Source of the DNA: Flavobacterium cerinum
GTDB lineage: Bacteria > Bacteroidota > Bacteroidia > Flavobacteriales > Flavobacteriaceae
Length of the DNA: 64,000 bases
Assembly (NCBI RefSeq): GCF_004028155.1
Contig: NZ_SBII01000003.1
Span: 1 to 64,000, forward strand
Direction of reading: 5' to 3'
The notes beneath the pieces are model-generated. The model was not told the DNA's origin. It worked only from the letters and a program-made list of their open reading frames with translations, and made no database searches. Within the stretch, counting starts at the first letter, position 1. Every line of letters starts with the position of its first letter. Shown piece by piece: positions 28,801 to 37,086 of this stretch. Position numbers and translations under genes: made by a program.

Positions 28801-31800
28801 GAGCTGCGGTAACCCCAACTAATACAGGAGGAAACAACTGGACGGCAACTCAAACCGTTTCAGGACTGACTCCTGAAGGAGTTCTGGCTTTTAACATTGC
28901 TTTTTCAGATGTGCCAGGAAATGCAGGAGTTCCGGTAACCACAACCACCAACAGCAGCTCAGTAACTGTAGACAGAACGGCTCCGGCTGCGCCTACAGGA
29001 CTGGCAGCCACTCCGGGAAATTCACAGAACATCATTACCTGGAATGCAAGCCCGGCTTCGGACCTGGACAAATACATCCTTTATGGAGGAACAACCATCA
29101 ACCCGACTACAGTGATCCAAAGCATACCGGCTGGAACTTTAACCTATACCCATACAGGACTGACCAATGGTATCGGTTATTTCTATCGCATTTCGGCTGC
29201 AGATTTAACCGGAAATGAAGGTGCCAAATCAGGAAATATTGTTTCTGCACCTAAAGGAGCTCAAACCATTACCTTCAATCCGCTTGCGGCTTCGGTTTAT
29301 GGCGCAGCTCCAATTACCCTGACTGCAACCAGCAGTTCAGCATTAACCGTAACTTACAGCTCCAGCAATACAGCTGTAGCCACAGTATTGGGAAGCACCG
29401 TAACCATACTATCGGCAGGAACAACAACCATTACCGCCTCACAGACAGGAAGCGGCAGCTATCTTGCAGCTACTCCTGTAACTCAAGACTTAGTGGTGAA
29501 TAAAAAGGACATCGCAGTTACCGCCATTGCTGAAAACAAAATATATGGCGCAGCTGATCCAGTATTGACTTATACTTTCAGTCCGGCACTGATCGGAATA
29601 GATACCTTTACAGGTGCTCTGAATCGTGCAGCGGGTGAAAACATTGGTAATTATGCTATTGGTCAAGGAACATTGGCTTTAAACAATAATTACAATATTA
29701 CCTTTACCTCTGCCGACCTGAACATTACTGCTAAACAGGTAACTGTAACAGCTGCTGCGAAAACCAAAATATTTACTGCTCCGGATCCGGCACTTAGTTA
29801 TACTTTCAGCCCGGCATTAATCGGAACGGATTTATTTACCGGAAACTTAAACAGAGCTCCGGGTGAAAATGTGGGTACTTATGCCATTGGACAGGGTAAC
29901 CTGAGCCTGGGTACAAACTATCAGATCACTTATATACCGGCTAACCTGATCATTACTTCACAGGCCATCACCGTAACTGCAACTGCTAAAACTAAAGTGT
30001 ACGGTCAAGTTGACCCGGCTTTAACGTATACTTTCAGCCCGGCACTTAACGGAACAGATATCTTTACAGGAAGTTTAACCAGAGTTACAGGTGAAAACAT
30101 TGGAAATTATACTATAACACAGGGATCGCTTGCATTAAGCAACAATTATACTCTGAACTATACAACTGCTGATTTGAGCATTACGAAGAAAACATTAAAC
30201 GTAACTGCAACGGTCGGCAATAAGGAATATGGCACAACAGATCCGGTATTAGCTTATACTTTTAGTCCGGTATTGATCGGAACAGATACCTTTACAGGAA
30301 GTCTTGACAGAGCAACTGGTGAAAATATTGGAAATTACGCCATCGGACAAGGGACATTGGCTTTAAGCAACAATTACACCCTTGCGTTTACTGGTGCTAA
30401 TTTCAATATTACAAAGAAAACAGTGAACGTAACTGTAGTCGCAAAAACCAAAGTGTATGGTACTGCTGATCCTGCATTCACTTATACTTTCAGTCCGGCA
30501 CTGATCGGAACAGATTTATTTACCGGAAGTCTAACCAGAGTTGCAGGTGAAAACATTGGTAATTACGCCATCACACAGGGTACACTCGTTTTAAACAGCA
30601 ATTATACCCTTGCGTTTACTTCAGCCGACCTGAACATTACTGCTAAACCGGTAACTGTAACAGCTACTGCGAAAACCAAAATCTTTACTGCTGCTGATCC
30701 GGCATTCACTTATACTTTCAACCCGGCATTAATCGGAACGGATTTATTTACCGGAAGCTTAAACAGAGCTCCGGGTGAAGATGTAGGTACTTATGCCATT
30801 GGACAGGGTAACCTGAGCCTGGGTACAAACTACCAGATCACTTATATACCGGCTAACCTAACTATTACTTCGCAAGCCATTACCGTAACTGCAACTGCTA
30901 AAACTAAAGTGTACGGCCAAGTTGATCCGGCTTTAACTTATACTTTCAGTCCGGCACTTAACGGAACAGATATCTTTACAGGAAGTTTAACCAGAGTTGC
31001 AGGTGAAAACATTGGAAACTATGCCATCACTCAGGGTACCCTTGCTTTAAGCAACAATTATACTCTGAACTATACAACTGCTGATTTGAGCATTACGAAG
31101 AAAACAGTAAACATAACTGCAACGGCCGGCAATAAGGAATATGGCACAACAGATCCGGTATTAGCTTATACTTTTAGTCCGGTATTGATCGGAACAGATA
31201 CCTTTACAGGAAGTCTTGACAGAGCAACTGGTGAAAATATTGGAAATTATGCCATCGGACAAGGAACATTGGCTTTAAGCAACAATTACACCCTTGCCTT
31301 TACTGCTGCTAATTTCAGCATTACAAAGAAAACAGTGAACGTAACTGTAGTAGCTAAAACCAAAGTGTACGGTGCAGCTGACCCAGTATTCACTTATACT
31401 TTCAGTCCGGCACTGATCGGAACAGATCTATTTACCGGAAGTCTAACCAGAGTTACAGGTGAAAACATTGGTAATTACGCCATTACACAGGGTACACTGG
31501 CTTTAAACAGCAATTATACCCTTGCCTTTACTTCAGCCGACCTGAACATTACTGCTAAACCGGTAACTGTAACAGCTGCTGCGAAAACCAAAATATTTAC
31601 TGCTCCGGATCCGGTACTTAGTTATACTTTCAGCCCGGCATTAATCGGAACGGATTTATTTACCGGAAACTTAAACAGAGCTCCGGGTGAAAATGTGGGT
31701 ACTTATGCCATCGGACAGGGTAACCTGAGCCTGGGTACAAACTATCAGATCACTTATATACCGGCTAACCTAACTATTACTTCGCAAACCATTACCGTAA

Positions 31801-34800
31801 CTGCAACTACTAAAACTAAAGTGTACGGCCAAGTTGATCCGGCTTTAACGTATACTTTCAGCCCGGCACTAAATGGAACAGATACCTTTACAGGAAATCT
31901 AACCAGAACTGCAGGTGAAAACATTGGAAACTATGCCATCACCCAAGGAACATTGGCTTTAAGCAACAATTATACCCTGAACTATACAACTGCTGATTTG
32001 AGCATTACTAAGAAAACAGTAAACATAACTGCAACAGCTGGTAATAAGGAATATGGTACAACCGATCCGGCATTTGCTTATACTTTTAGTCCTGCACTAA
32101 TTGGAACAGATGTCTTTACAGGAAGTCTGGACAGGGCTACTGGTGAAAACATTGGAATTTATGCCATCGGACAAGGAACATTGGCTTTAAGTAACAATTA
32201 CACCCTTGCCTTTACTACTGCTAATTTCAGCATTACAAAGAAAACAGTGAACGTAACTGTAGTAGCTAAAACCAAAATGTATGGCGAAACTGACCCCGCA
32301 TTCACTTATACTTTCAGCCCAGTACTGATCGGAACAGATACCTTTACAGGAAGCTTAAACAGAGCTCCTGGTGAAAACATTGGCTACTACGCCATCACAC
32401 AGGGAACATTGGCTTTAAACAGCAATTACACTCTTGCTTTTACTTCTGCTGATCTGAACATTACCACCAAAGCACTGACAGTTAATGCGGTAATTAAAAC
32501 AAAAGTATATGGAACAGTAGATCCTGCATTGACCTATACTGTAAGTCCTGCACTGATTGGTACAGATACCTTTACAGGAAACCTGGACCGTGCGCCTGGT
32601 GAAAATATCGGCAGCTATGCCATCACCCAGGGAACGGTAACTGCTGGACCTAATTATGTGATTACTTACAACCCGGCAAATCTGAACATTACTGCCAAAA
32701 CACTCACAGTTACTGCGGTAGCAAAAACTAAAACTTATGGCGATGTTGATCCGGCACTGACGTATACTTTCAGCCCGGCATTAATTGGTACAGATGCTTT
32801 TACAGGAAGTTTAACCAGAACTCCAGGTGAAAACATTGGAAACTATGCCATCACTCAAGGAACAGTAACCGCTGGCCCGAATTATCAAATCACTTATACC
32901 CCTGCTAACTTAAGCATTGGTACAAAAACCATCAGTGTAACCGCCACCGCCGTTACTAAAACCTATGGAACTGCTGATCCGGCATTAACCTACACGTTTA
33001 TTCCAGCACTCATCGGAACGGATACCTTTACCGGAAGCCTGAGCAGGGTTCCAGGTGAAAATATTGGAACTTATGCAATTAATAAAGGTACACTTGCTTT
33101 AAGCGGAAATTATACTTTGAATTATACAAGTGCCAATTTAACTATTGGTAAGAAAACCGTAACGGTAAATGCAACAACACAAACAAAAGTGTATGGTACT
33201 ACTGACCCTGCATTGACGTATACTTTCGCTCCTGCATTAATAACAGGTGATAGTTTCAGTGGAAGCTTAAACAGAGTAGCTGGTGAAAACGTGGGAACAT
33301 ATTCAATCAATCAAGGTACACTTACTTTAAGCGGAAATTATATATTGAATTATACAAGTGCCGATTTAACCATTGGTAACAAAACGATAATAGTAACTGC
33401 TGACGCTAAAACTAAAATATTTACAGCTGCTGATCCCGCTTTCACTTATACGTTTAACCCGGCGCTGATTGGAACAGATGCTTTTACAGGAAACCTGAAC
33501 CGTGCTGCAGGCGAAGCTGTTGGTACTTATGCCATAGGACAGGGTAACCTGAGCCTGGGTACAAACTATCAGATTACCTATGTACCAGCTAACCTGACCA
33601 TTACTTCGCAAACCATTACTGTAACAGCAACCGCTACAACTAAAGTGTATGGTGATACTGATCCGGCATTGACTTATACTTTCAGCCCGGCACTAAACGG
33701 AACAGATACTTTTACAGGAAGTCTTGAAAGAGTAGCTGGTGAAAACGTGGGAACTTATTCAATTAATCAAGGTACACTTGCTTTAAGCGGAAATTATACG
33801 CTGGATTATACAAGTACCAATTTAACTATTACTAAGAAAACGGTAGTGGTAAATGCAACAGCGAAGAATAAAACTTATGGCGATGCTGATCCGGCATTGA
33901 CTTATACTTTCGCTCCAACATTAGTAACAGGCGATAGTTTCAGTGGAAACCTAAGCAGAGTAGCTGGTGAAAACGTAGGAACGTATGCAATTAATCAAGG
34001 TACACTTACTTTAAGCGGAAATTATATATTGGATTATACAAGTGCCGATTTAACCATTGGTAACAAAACGGTAACGGTAACTGCAACATCACAAACAAAA
34101 GTGTATGGTACTACTGACCCAGAATTGACTTATACTTTCGCTCCAACCTTAGTAGGTGCAGATGCATTTACCGGAGTATTGACAAGAGCAGCAGGAGAAG
34201 ACGTAGGTACTTATGCAATTGGTCAAGGAAGTTTAAGTGCAGGTGCTAACTACACTATTACCTATGTTGGTAATGATTTTACCATAACTAAGGCTGATCA
34301 AACAATTACATGGAATCAAACTTTAGAATCAGGTTGTGATGGAGAAACTACAATCGTATTAACAGCTACTTCTAGTAGTGGTTTGCCTGTGAATTATACT
34401 TCTTCTAATACTGATATTGCAACAGTATCAAATAGTTTATTAACTTTTAAAGATTATGGTTCAGCAACTATTACTGCTTCACAAGCTGGAAATAACAACT
34501 ATAATGCAGCTACAGTAGTAGTATTACCTATAGTAAATAGTCAGCCTAATTTAATTAGAAAACAGTTTGAAGATGTTATTTTCTTTGATAATAGTTCTAA
34601 AAATTTTGAATCATATACTTGGTACAAAAATGGAGTTTTAGTTCCAAATCAAACTAATCAGTTTTATAAAGAAAATGGAGATTTAAATGGAACTTATCAT
34701 GCAGTAGCCGTAAAACTAGACGGTACGTTGATTACTACTTGTCCATTAACTTTATCTCCAACAGCAGAAGAGGAATATATCAAACTTGTTCCAAATCCAG

Positions 34801-35024
34801 TTAAACCAAATGCGAATTATGAACTTCTCACGAATGTATCGTCTTCAAGGCTAGAGAATGCTCGTGTTGAAGTGTATAGTATAGGTGGAGTATTAATGGA
34901 GAATAAAACAACTAATCAAAGTACAGTAACTTTAGAAGCTCCAACTGTTGAAGGAATATATATTGTAAAGATGACTTTAACAAATGGAAAGTATTTTACT
35001 AAAAACATTCTAGTTAAAAATTAA
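25863..35024 (+). CDS. Giant MBG-repeat cell-surface adhesin (T9SS type A)
   Basis: 3053 residues if started at ATG 25863, where a good signal peptide begins (MKKNLLLAALFCLLSFTTNR, AFA|Q). The frame is open from 25779 but the added residues are not leader-like. Order of domains: an N-terminal module (GFNGNAATVNLAIVAL...DRGWD); three Ig-like units (VTSVNSTTPNGTYKAGD....F.E.VTVTGTP); three more (TTVTIASNNANTAKAKPGD); a fibronectin III-like unit (APAAPTGLAATPGNSQNIIT); a Big-like unit (TYSSSNTAVATV); 21 MBG domains of 76 residues; another Big-like unit; and a T9SS type A sorting domain (LVPNPVKPNANYELL, YIVKMTLTNGKYFTKNILV). It is expected to be exported and anchored on the surface. The only likely transcript partner is the beta-barrel protein 53 bp downstream. 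Confidence 0.93.
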   Translation: MKKNLLLAALFCLLSFTTNRAFAQLTQGDFAIVGFNGNAATVNLAIVALKVIPSGTELKITDRGWDQSALVTNGSDGLITWTTTSSIPAGTIFNIAITGGAVPTATGLEAYGTVTVTGWTTGTVVAGGGDNWFLYSGDDATPSFIYGFANWSTALPGTNVPDPTTGWQSAGTVSAAVSYLPTILAAGNFYVTLTIAGTPPTGYHGDYNNYSGTFTGTKASILTAINIKSNWTTTELLANKKSLAPGGAAFPGVNPIFQLGTNVSNVTSTTANGTYKTGDVIVVNVTFSTIVNVTGTPLLSLNTGANASYSGGTGTNTLTFDYTVASGQSSADLDYTSTTALALNGGTIKDAASTDATLTLATPGAANSLGNNKAIVIDTIAPTVTSVNSTTPNGTYKAGDLINININFSEAVTVTGTPRIALNSGVAVNYVNGSGTSTLNFNYTVGTGQNSADLDYFTITGPIDLSGAAIKDAAGNSATLILPAPGAPNSLGGNKNIIIDTASPEVSSVNSTLPNGTYKIGDLLPITVNFSETVTVTGTPTLSLNSGGTASYVSGSGTTALIFNYTVGLNQAVADLDQASTTALVLAGGTIKDVVGNNATLTLAAPGTANSLAANKDIAINTTTPTIVSITRVSNANINLTTAQFLVTFSENVTGVNTSDFSITSSGITGSTVTFVSGSTTTRTVTVNTGTGSGTLRLDLKNSGTGIINTIGNEIQGGYTAGEVYNIDKSAPTLTTVTIASNNANTAKAKPGDLVTLSFTTAETIGTPVVNIFGNTATVTNTSANNWTATYTTQSADANGVIPFNIAFTDVAGNVGTAVTATTNAGSVTYDKTVPTLTTVAIVSNNASNQTAKTGNTIAIAFTASEVINLPVVTIAGNTVVPSPAGGNSYIATYILTGTEPEGTVAFNIAFTDLTGNTGTAVTATTNSSSVFYYKTIPTLSAVAIASNNLTISKAKAGDLITLNFTASVTITTPTVTIGGAAVTPTNTGGNNWTATQTVSGLTPEGVLAFNIAFSDVPGNAGVPVTTTTNSSSVTVDRTAPAAPTGLAATPGNSQNIITWNASPASDLDKYILYGGTTINPTTVIQSIPAGTLTYTHTGLTNGIGYFYRISAADLTGNEGAKSGNIVSAPKGAQTITFNPLAASVYGAAPITLTATSSSALTVTYSSSNTAVATVLGSTVTILSAGTTTITASQTGSGSYLAATPVTQDLVVNKKDIAVTAIAENKIYGAADPVLTYTFSPALIGIDTFTGALNRAAGENIGNYAIGQGTLALNNNYNITFTSADLNITAKQVTVTAAAKTKIFTAPDPALSYTFSPALIGTDLFTGNLNRAPGENVGTYAIGQGNLSLGTNYQITYIPANLIITSQAITVTATAKTKVYGQVDPALTYTFSPALNGTDIFTGSLTRVTGENIGNYTITQGSLALSNNYTLNYTTADLSITKKTLNVTATVGNKEYGTTDPVLAYTFSPVLIGTDTFTGSLDRATGENIGNYAIGQGTLALSNNYTLAFTGANFNITKKTVNVTVVAKTKVYGTADPAFTYTFSPALIGTDLFTGSLTRVAGENIGNYAITQGTLVLNSNYTLAFTSADLNITAKPVTVTATAKTKIFTAADPAFTYTFNPALIGTDLFTGSLNRAPGEDVGTYAIGQGNLSLGTNYQITYIPANLTITSQAITVTATAKTKVYGQVDPALTYTFSPALNGTDIFTGSLTRVAGENIGNYAITQGTLALSNNYTLNYTTADLSITKKTVNITATAGNKEYGTTDPVLAYTFSPVLIGTDTFTGSLDRATGENIGNYAIGQGTLALSNNYTLAFTAANFSITKKTVNVTVVAKTKVYGAADPVFTYTFSPALIGTDLFTGSLTRVTGENIGNYAITQGTLALNSNYTLAFTSADLNITAKPVTVTAAAKTKIFTAPDPVLSYTFSPALIGTDLFTGNLNRAPGENVGTYAIGQGNLSLGTNYQITYIPANLTITSQTITVTATTKTKVYGQVDPALTYTFSPALNGTDTFTGNLTRTAGENIGNYAITQGTLALSNNYTLNYTTADLSITKKTVNITATAGNKEYGTTDPAFAYTFSPALIGTDVFTGSLDRATGENIGIYAIGQGTLALSNNYTLAFTTANFSITKKTVNVTVVAKTKMYGETDPAFTYTFSPVLIGTDTFTGSLNRAPGENIGYYAITQGTLALNSNYTLAFTSADLNITTKALTVNAVIKTKVYGTVDPALTYTVSPALIGTDTFTGNLDRAPGENIGSYAITQGTVTAGPNYVITYNPANLNITAKTLTVTAVAKTKTYGDVDPALTYTFSPALIGTDAFTGSLTRTPGENIGNYAITQGTVTAGPNYQITYTPANLSIGTKTISVTATAVTKTYGTADPALTYTFIPALIGTDTFTGSLSRVPGENIGTYAINKGTLALSGNYTLNYTSANLTIGKKTVTVNATTQTKVYGTTDPALTYTFAPALITGDSFSGSLNRVAGENVGTYSINQGTLTLSGNYILNYTSADLTIGNKTIIVTADAKTKIFTAADPAFTYTFNPALIGTDAFTGNLNRAAGEAVGTYAIGQGNLSLGTNYQITYVPANLTITSQTITVTATATTKVYGDTDPALTYTFSPALNGTDTFTGSLERVAGENVGTYSINQGTLALSGNYTLDYTSTNLTITKKTVVVNATAKNKTYGDADPALTYTFAPTLVTGDSFSGNLSRVAGENVGTYAINQGTLTLSGNYILDYTSADLTIGNKTVTVTATSQTKVYGTTDPELTYTFAPTLVGADAFTGVLTRAAGEDVGTYAIGQGSLSAGANYTITYVGNDFTITKADQTITWNQTLESGCDGETTIVLTATSSSGLPVNYTSSNTDIATVSNSLLTFKDYGSATITASQAGNNNYNAATVVVLPIVNSQPNLIRKQFEDVIFFDNSSKNFESYTWYKNGVLVPNQTNQFYKENGDLNGTYHAVAVKLDGTLITTCPLTLSPTAEEEYIKLVPNPVKPNANYELLTNVSSSRLENARVEVYSIGGVLMENKTTNQSTVTLEAPTVEGIYIVKMTLTNGKYFTKNILVKN
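29508..34295 (+). repeat. 21 tandem MBG repeats of exactly 228 bp, with a 912-bp higher-order period
   Basis: The array measures 4788 bp, which is 21 x 228, with units of the form VT..AKTKVYG..DPALTYTF followed by SPALIGTD.FTG.L.R..GENIG. Units 2-5, 6-9 and 10-13 repeat the same order of four unit types (KIFTA, KVYGQ, KEYGTT, KVYG/KMYG). The DNA motif CTAAAC(A/C)GGTAACTGTAAC recurs at 29731, 30643 and 31555, exactly 912 bp apart. Units 18-19 resemble 2-3 again. Confidence 0.9.
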
Positions 35025-35042
35025 ATAATCAAGAGTATGAAG

Positions 35043-35065
35043 TCCTCATTTTTTATAAATGAGGA
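35043..35065 (+). other. Intercistronic hairpin
   Basis: TCCTCATTT (35043-35051) pairs with AAATGAGGA (35057-35065), 9-bp arms and a 5-base loop, between the MBG adhesin and the beta-barrel gene. There is no following T-run, so it may be an mRNA-stability or partial-termination element rather than a full terminator. Confidence 0.5.
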
Positions 35066-35077
35066 TGGATTATTCTA

Positions 35078-35926
35078 ATGAAAAATACAATTATGAAATT
35101 GAATATAAAAAACACAATTGGGATAACAGCTTTTTTAATTTCACAAACAATGGCTGCACAGTTTTATGTAGGTGTGCAATCAGGAATTGGAAATGTTAAA
35201 AGTGATATTAAAGGAACTTCCGCTGGTCATGAACTTGGAGGAGCGGTAAAAGCGGGTTATATTTATTCTTTAAGCAATCATATCGGAATTGGTACCGGGG
35301 TAGAATTTTCTCAGTACAAACAAGATGTTTTCTTAAATAATTCCTCAGCAACACTTAGCAATTTTGAAGTCGATCCTTCTACTTCTGCTTTTGTTTATAA
35401 TGTTACAGCAAGTAATTATAAAGAAAGACAAACTTTGCATGCTATCCAAATTCCACTTTTCATACAGTACAAAACGAATATTAATAAAGGAATTGATTTT
35501 AGTTTTAGAGCAGGTGCGAAGTACTTTTTACCTGTAAACTATAAAATAAAAGCAACGGCAAGTAGTGTAAATGGTACAGCTTATTATCCGGATGTTAATT
35601 TAACTATTGATGATTTGCCAGAGTATGGTTTTGGCAGTCAGAACAATTATTCGGCATCTGGCGAATACCAAACTAAGGGTATTGTGATGAGTATGTTTGA
35701 GTTGGGTTTTACATTTGATATGGGTACAAAAAACGCATTGTATGCAGCAATGTTTCTTGAAAATGGCTATGGTTCTATTGTTGACCAGGATAAAGATGAG
35801 TCTTACATAGGATATAACCCAACATCTGCTTCAGATAGAAAAGCTAATGGATTGTACAGCACTGATAAAAATGCAAAAATACGGCCCGTTGCATTTGGGC
35901 TGACATTAGGATGGAATTTTAAATAA
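35078..35926 (+). CDS. Outer-membrane beta-barrel protein (PorT/OMP_b-brl-like)
   Basis: 282 residues with a signal peptide (NTIGITAFLISQTMAAQ|F; start could also be the internal ATG five codons on). The body alternates aromatic/hydrophobic and polar residues as in outer-membrane barrels (FYVGVQSGIGNVKSD, HIGIGTGVEFSQYKQD, FSFRAGAKYFLPV, FELGFTFDMGTKNALYAAMF) and ends with a barrel strand (IRPVAFGLTLGWNFK). It follows the MBG adhesin by 53 bp and may be co-expressed with it. It is not a PorP/SprF-type protein as far as can be seen, so a direct role in adhesin anchoring is only a guess. Confidence 0.85.
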   Translation: MKNTIMKLNIKNTIGITAFLISQTMAAQFYVGVQSGIGNVKSDIKGTSAGHELGGAVKAGYIYSLSNHIGIGTGVEFSQYKQDVFLNNSSATLSNFEVDPSTSAFVYNVTASNYKERQTLHAIQIPLFIQYKTNINKGIDFSFRAGAKYFLPVNYKIKATASSVNGTAYYPDVNLTIDDLPEYGFGSQNNYSASGEYQTKGIVMSMFELGFTFDMGTKNALYAAMFLENGYGSIVDQDKDESYIGYNPTSASDRKANGLYSTDKNAKIRPVAFGLTLGWNFK

Positions 35927-36040
35927 TTGAAGTATTCTGCCTACCTCAATATCCATTCTTGAAAAGGCAAACCATTTTTTACCTGGTCTTTCAATGATGC
36001 TTCGACACTGAGGTTAAACTCATAATTAAATTGACTTAAC

Positions 36041-36076
36041 AAGAGGAAGGCAGCCATAAATAGCTGCCTTTTCTTT
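36041..36076 (+). terminator. Rho-independent terminator after the beta-barrel gene
   Basis: AAGGCAGC (36047-36054) pairs with GCTGCCTT (36063-36070), followed by TTCTTTT. It lies about 120 bp after the stop at 35926. Confidence 0.75.
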
Positions 36077-36159
36077 TAATTATCAAAATTTATGTGCCTC
36101 TAATTCTCCGTCAAAGAAGTTAAAATTACATCAAAGAACACTATGATATTAAAGTACAG

Positions 36160-36203
36160 ATGATAATTATCATTCATTTTTTTATAGACTCTTTTTAAAT
36201 TTA
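36160..36203 (+). promoter_or_regulatory. 14-bp palindrome and candidate promoter before the ClbS-like gene
   Basis: ATGATAATTATCAT (36160-36173) is a perfect palindrome and fits ATGA-N6-TCAT. Its centre (36166.5) is 29.5 bp before TAAATTTA (36196-36203), a one-mismatch TAnnTTTG box. This is the same geometry as at hemN and the cco operon. The palindrome also resembles a Fur-type AT-rich box, so the regulator is ambiguous. Confidence 0.45.
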
Positions 36204-36220
36204 CTTTTATAATTTACTAT

Positions 36221-36730
36221 ATGGCTATACCTACAAACAAAATTGAATTGATAAGAGCTATTTCTGAGAACTACGGAAAATTGAAAAAACAATTATTGAC
36301 TATACCTCCCGAAATGTTCCTTGAGAAATCATTGGACGGTCATGCACAGTTTACCAAAATGAGTATACATAATTTAGTATCCTATTTGCTTGGGTGGGGA
36401 AAAATCGTAATAAAATGGATTGAAACAAAGGAAAACATCAGTAACATTGAATTCCCTGAAACCGGTTTTAAATGGAATCAATTAGGTGATCTGGCTCAAA
36501 AATTCTATTCTGATTTTTCTGACAACACTTATGAAGACGTAATCAATCAACTTGATAATGTACATAAAAGAATAGTAAGCGAAATCGATAAAATGACCAA
36601 TGAAGACCTTTATGAGAAAGAATGGTATGGAAAATGGACTATGGGTCGTATGATACAGTTCAATACTGCCTCGCCCTATGCTAACGCAAAAACAAGAATA
36701 AGTAAATGGCGTAAAACAAGAAATCAATAA
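36221..36730 (+). CDS. ClbS/DfsB-family four-helix-bundle protein
   Basis: 169 residues of the ClbS/DfsB (DUF1706) family: IPTNKIELIRAISENYGKLK, H..F.KMSIHNLVSYLLGWG, TYEDVINQLDNVHKRIVSEI and the C-terminal Y.KWTMGRMIQFNTASPYANA with KTRISKWRKT. The fold is a DinB-like helical bundle. In pks Escherichia coli, ClbS detoxifies colibactin by opening its cyclopropane; most relatives are uncharacterised and may protect against other electrophiles. It is cytoplasmic and monocistronic. Nothing in the window encodes a matching toxin pathway. Confidence 0.88.
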   Translation: MAIPTNKIELIRAISENYGKLKKQLLTIPPEMFLEKSLDGHAQFTKMSIHNLVSYLLGWGKIVIKWIETKENISNIEFPETGFKWNQLGDLAQKFYSDFSDNTYEDVINQLDNVHKRIVSEIDKMTNEDLYEKEWYGKWTMGRMIQFNTASPYANAKTRISKWRKTRNQ

Positions 36731-36785
36731 ATAAAGCAACTGCTATGAAGACGTTTCTGCATCAATAAATATTGCAAGCTGTATA

Positions 36786-36966
36786 CACATGGAACATAAT
36801 ATTTATTACTCCATGCATGGCTAGTACCTCTCAACACTACAATATCCCTTGCCTTCAAAAGTGTCTCTCCCTGCTCTACTATAAGAAGTGTTTCTCCAGA
36901 TAAGATTATAATATAATCGAGGGTATCAGTTTGATGTATTAATGGGTGTGACTGTCCAGAAGGTGT
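36786..36966 (-). pseudogene. Cupin-domain protein remnant
   Basis: On the minus strand from 36966 downward about 60 codons read TPSGQSHPLIHQTDTLDYII, then ILSGETLLIVEQGETLLKAR and DIVVLRGTSHAWSN. This is the core of a small single-domain cupin (P...H.TDTLDY..VLSGE..L....GE...L.AGD.VV.RGT.HAW.N). A stop codon (36967-36969) precedes it immediately and no start is available, and the end runs into unrelated sequence. A decayed gene, convergent with the ClbS-like gene. Confidence 0.6.
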
Positions 36967-37086
36967 TTAAATCCCTAAATTTTTATCGGGTAGTATTTGC
37001 ACATAACAAAAATAAGTTCCCTTTCTATTATTGATCTTTCATTTTTAATGCCAGTTATAATTTTTCTTGGAATGGTTCTAATTTTA

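Noticed and set aside
21085..34295. CRISPR array or non-coding satellite
   Set aside because: The 228-bp repeats are in frame, coding, contiguous without spacers, and belong to SprB and MBG domains.
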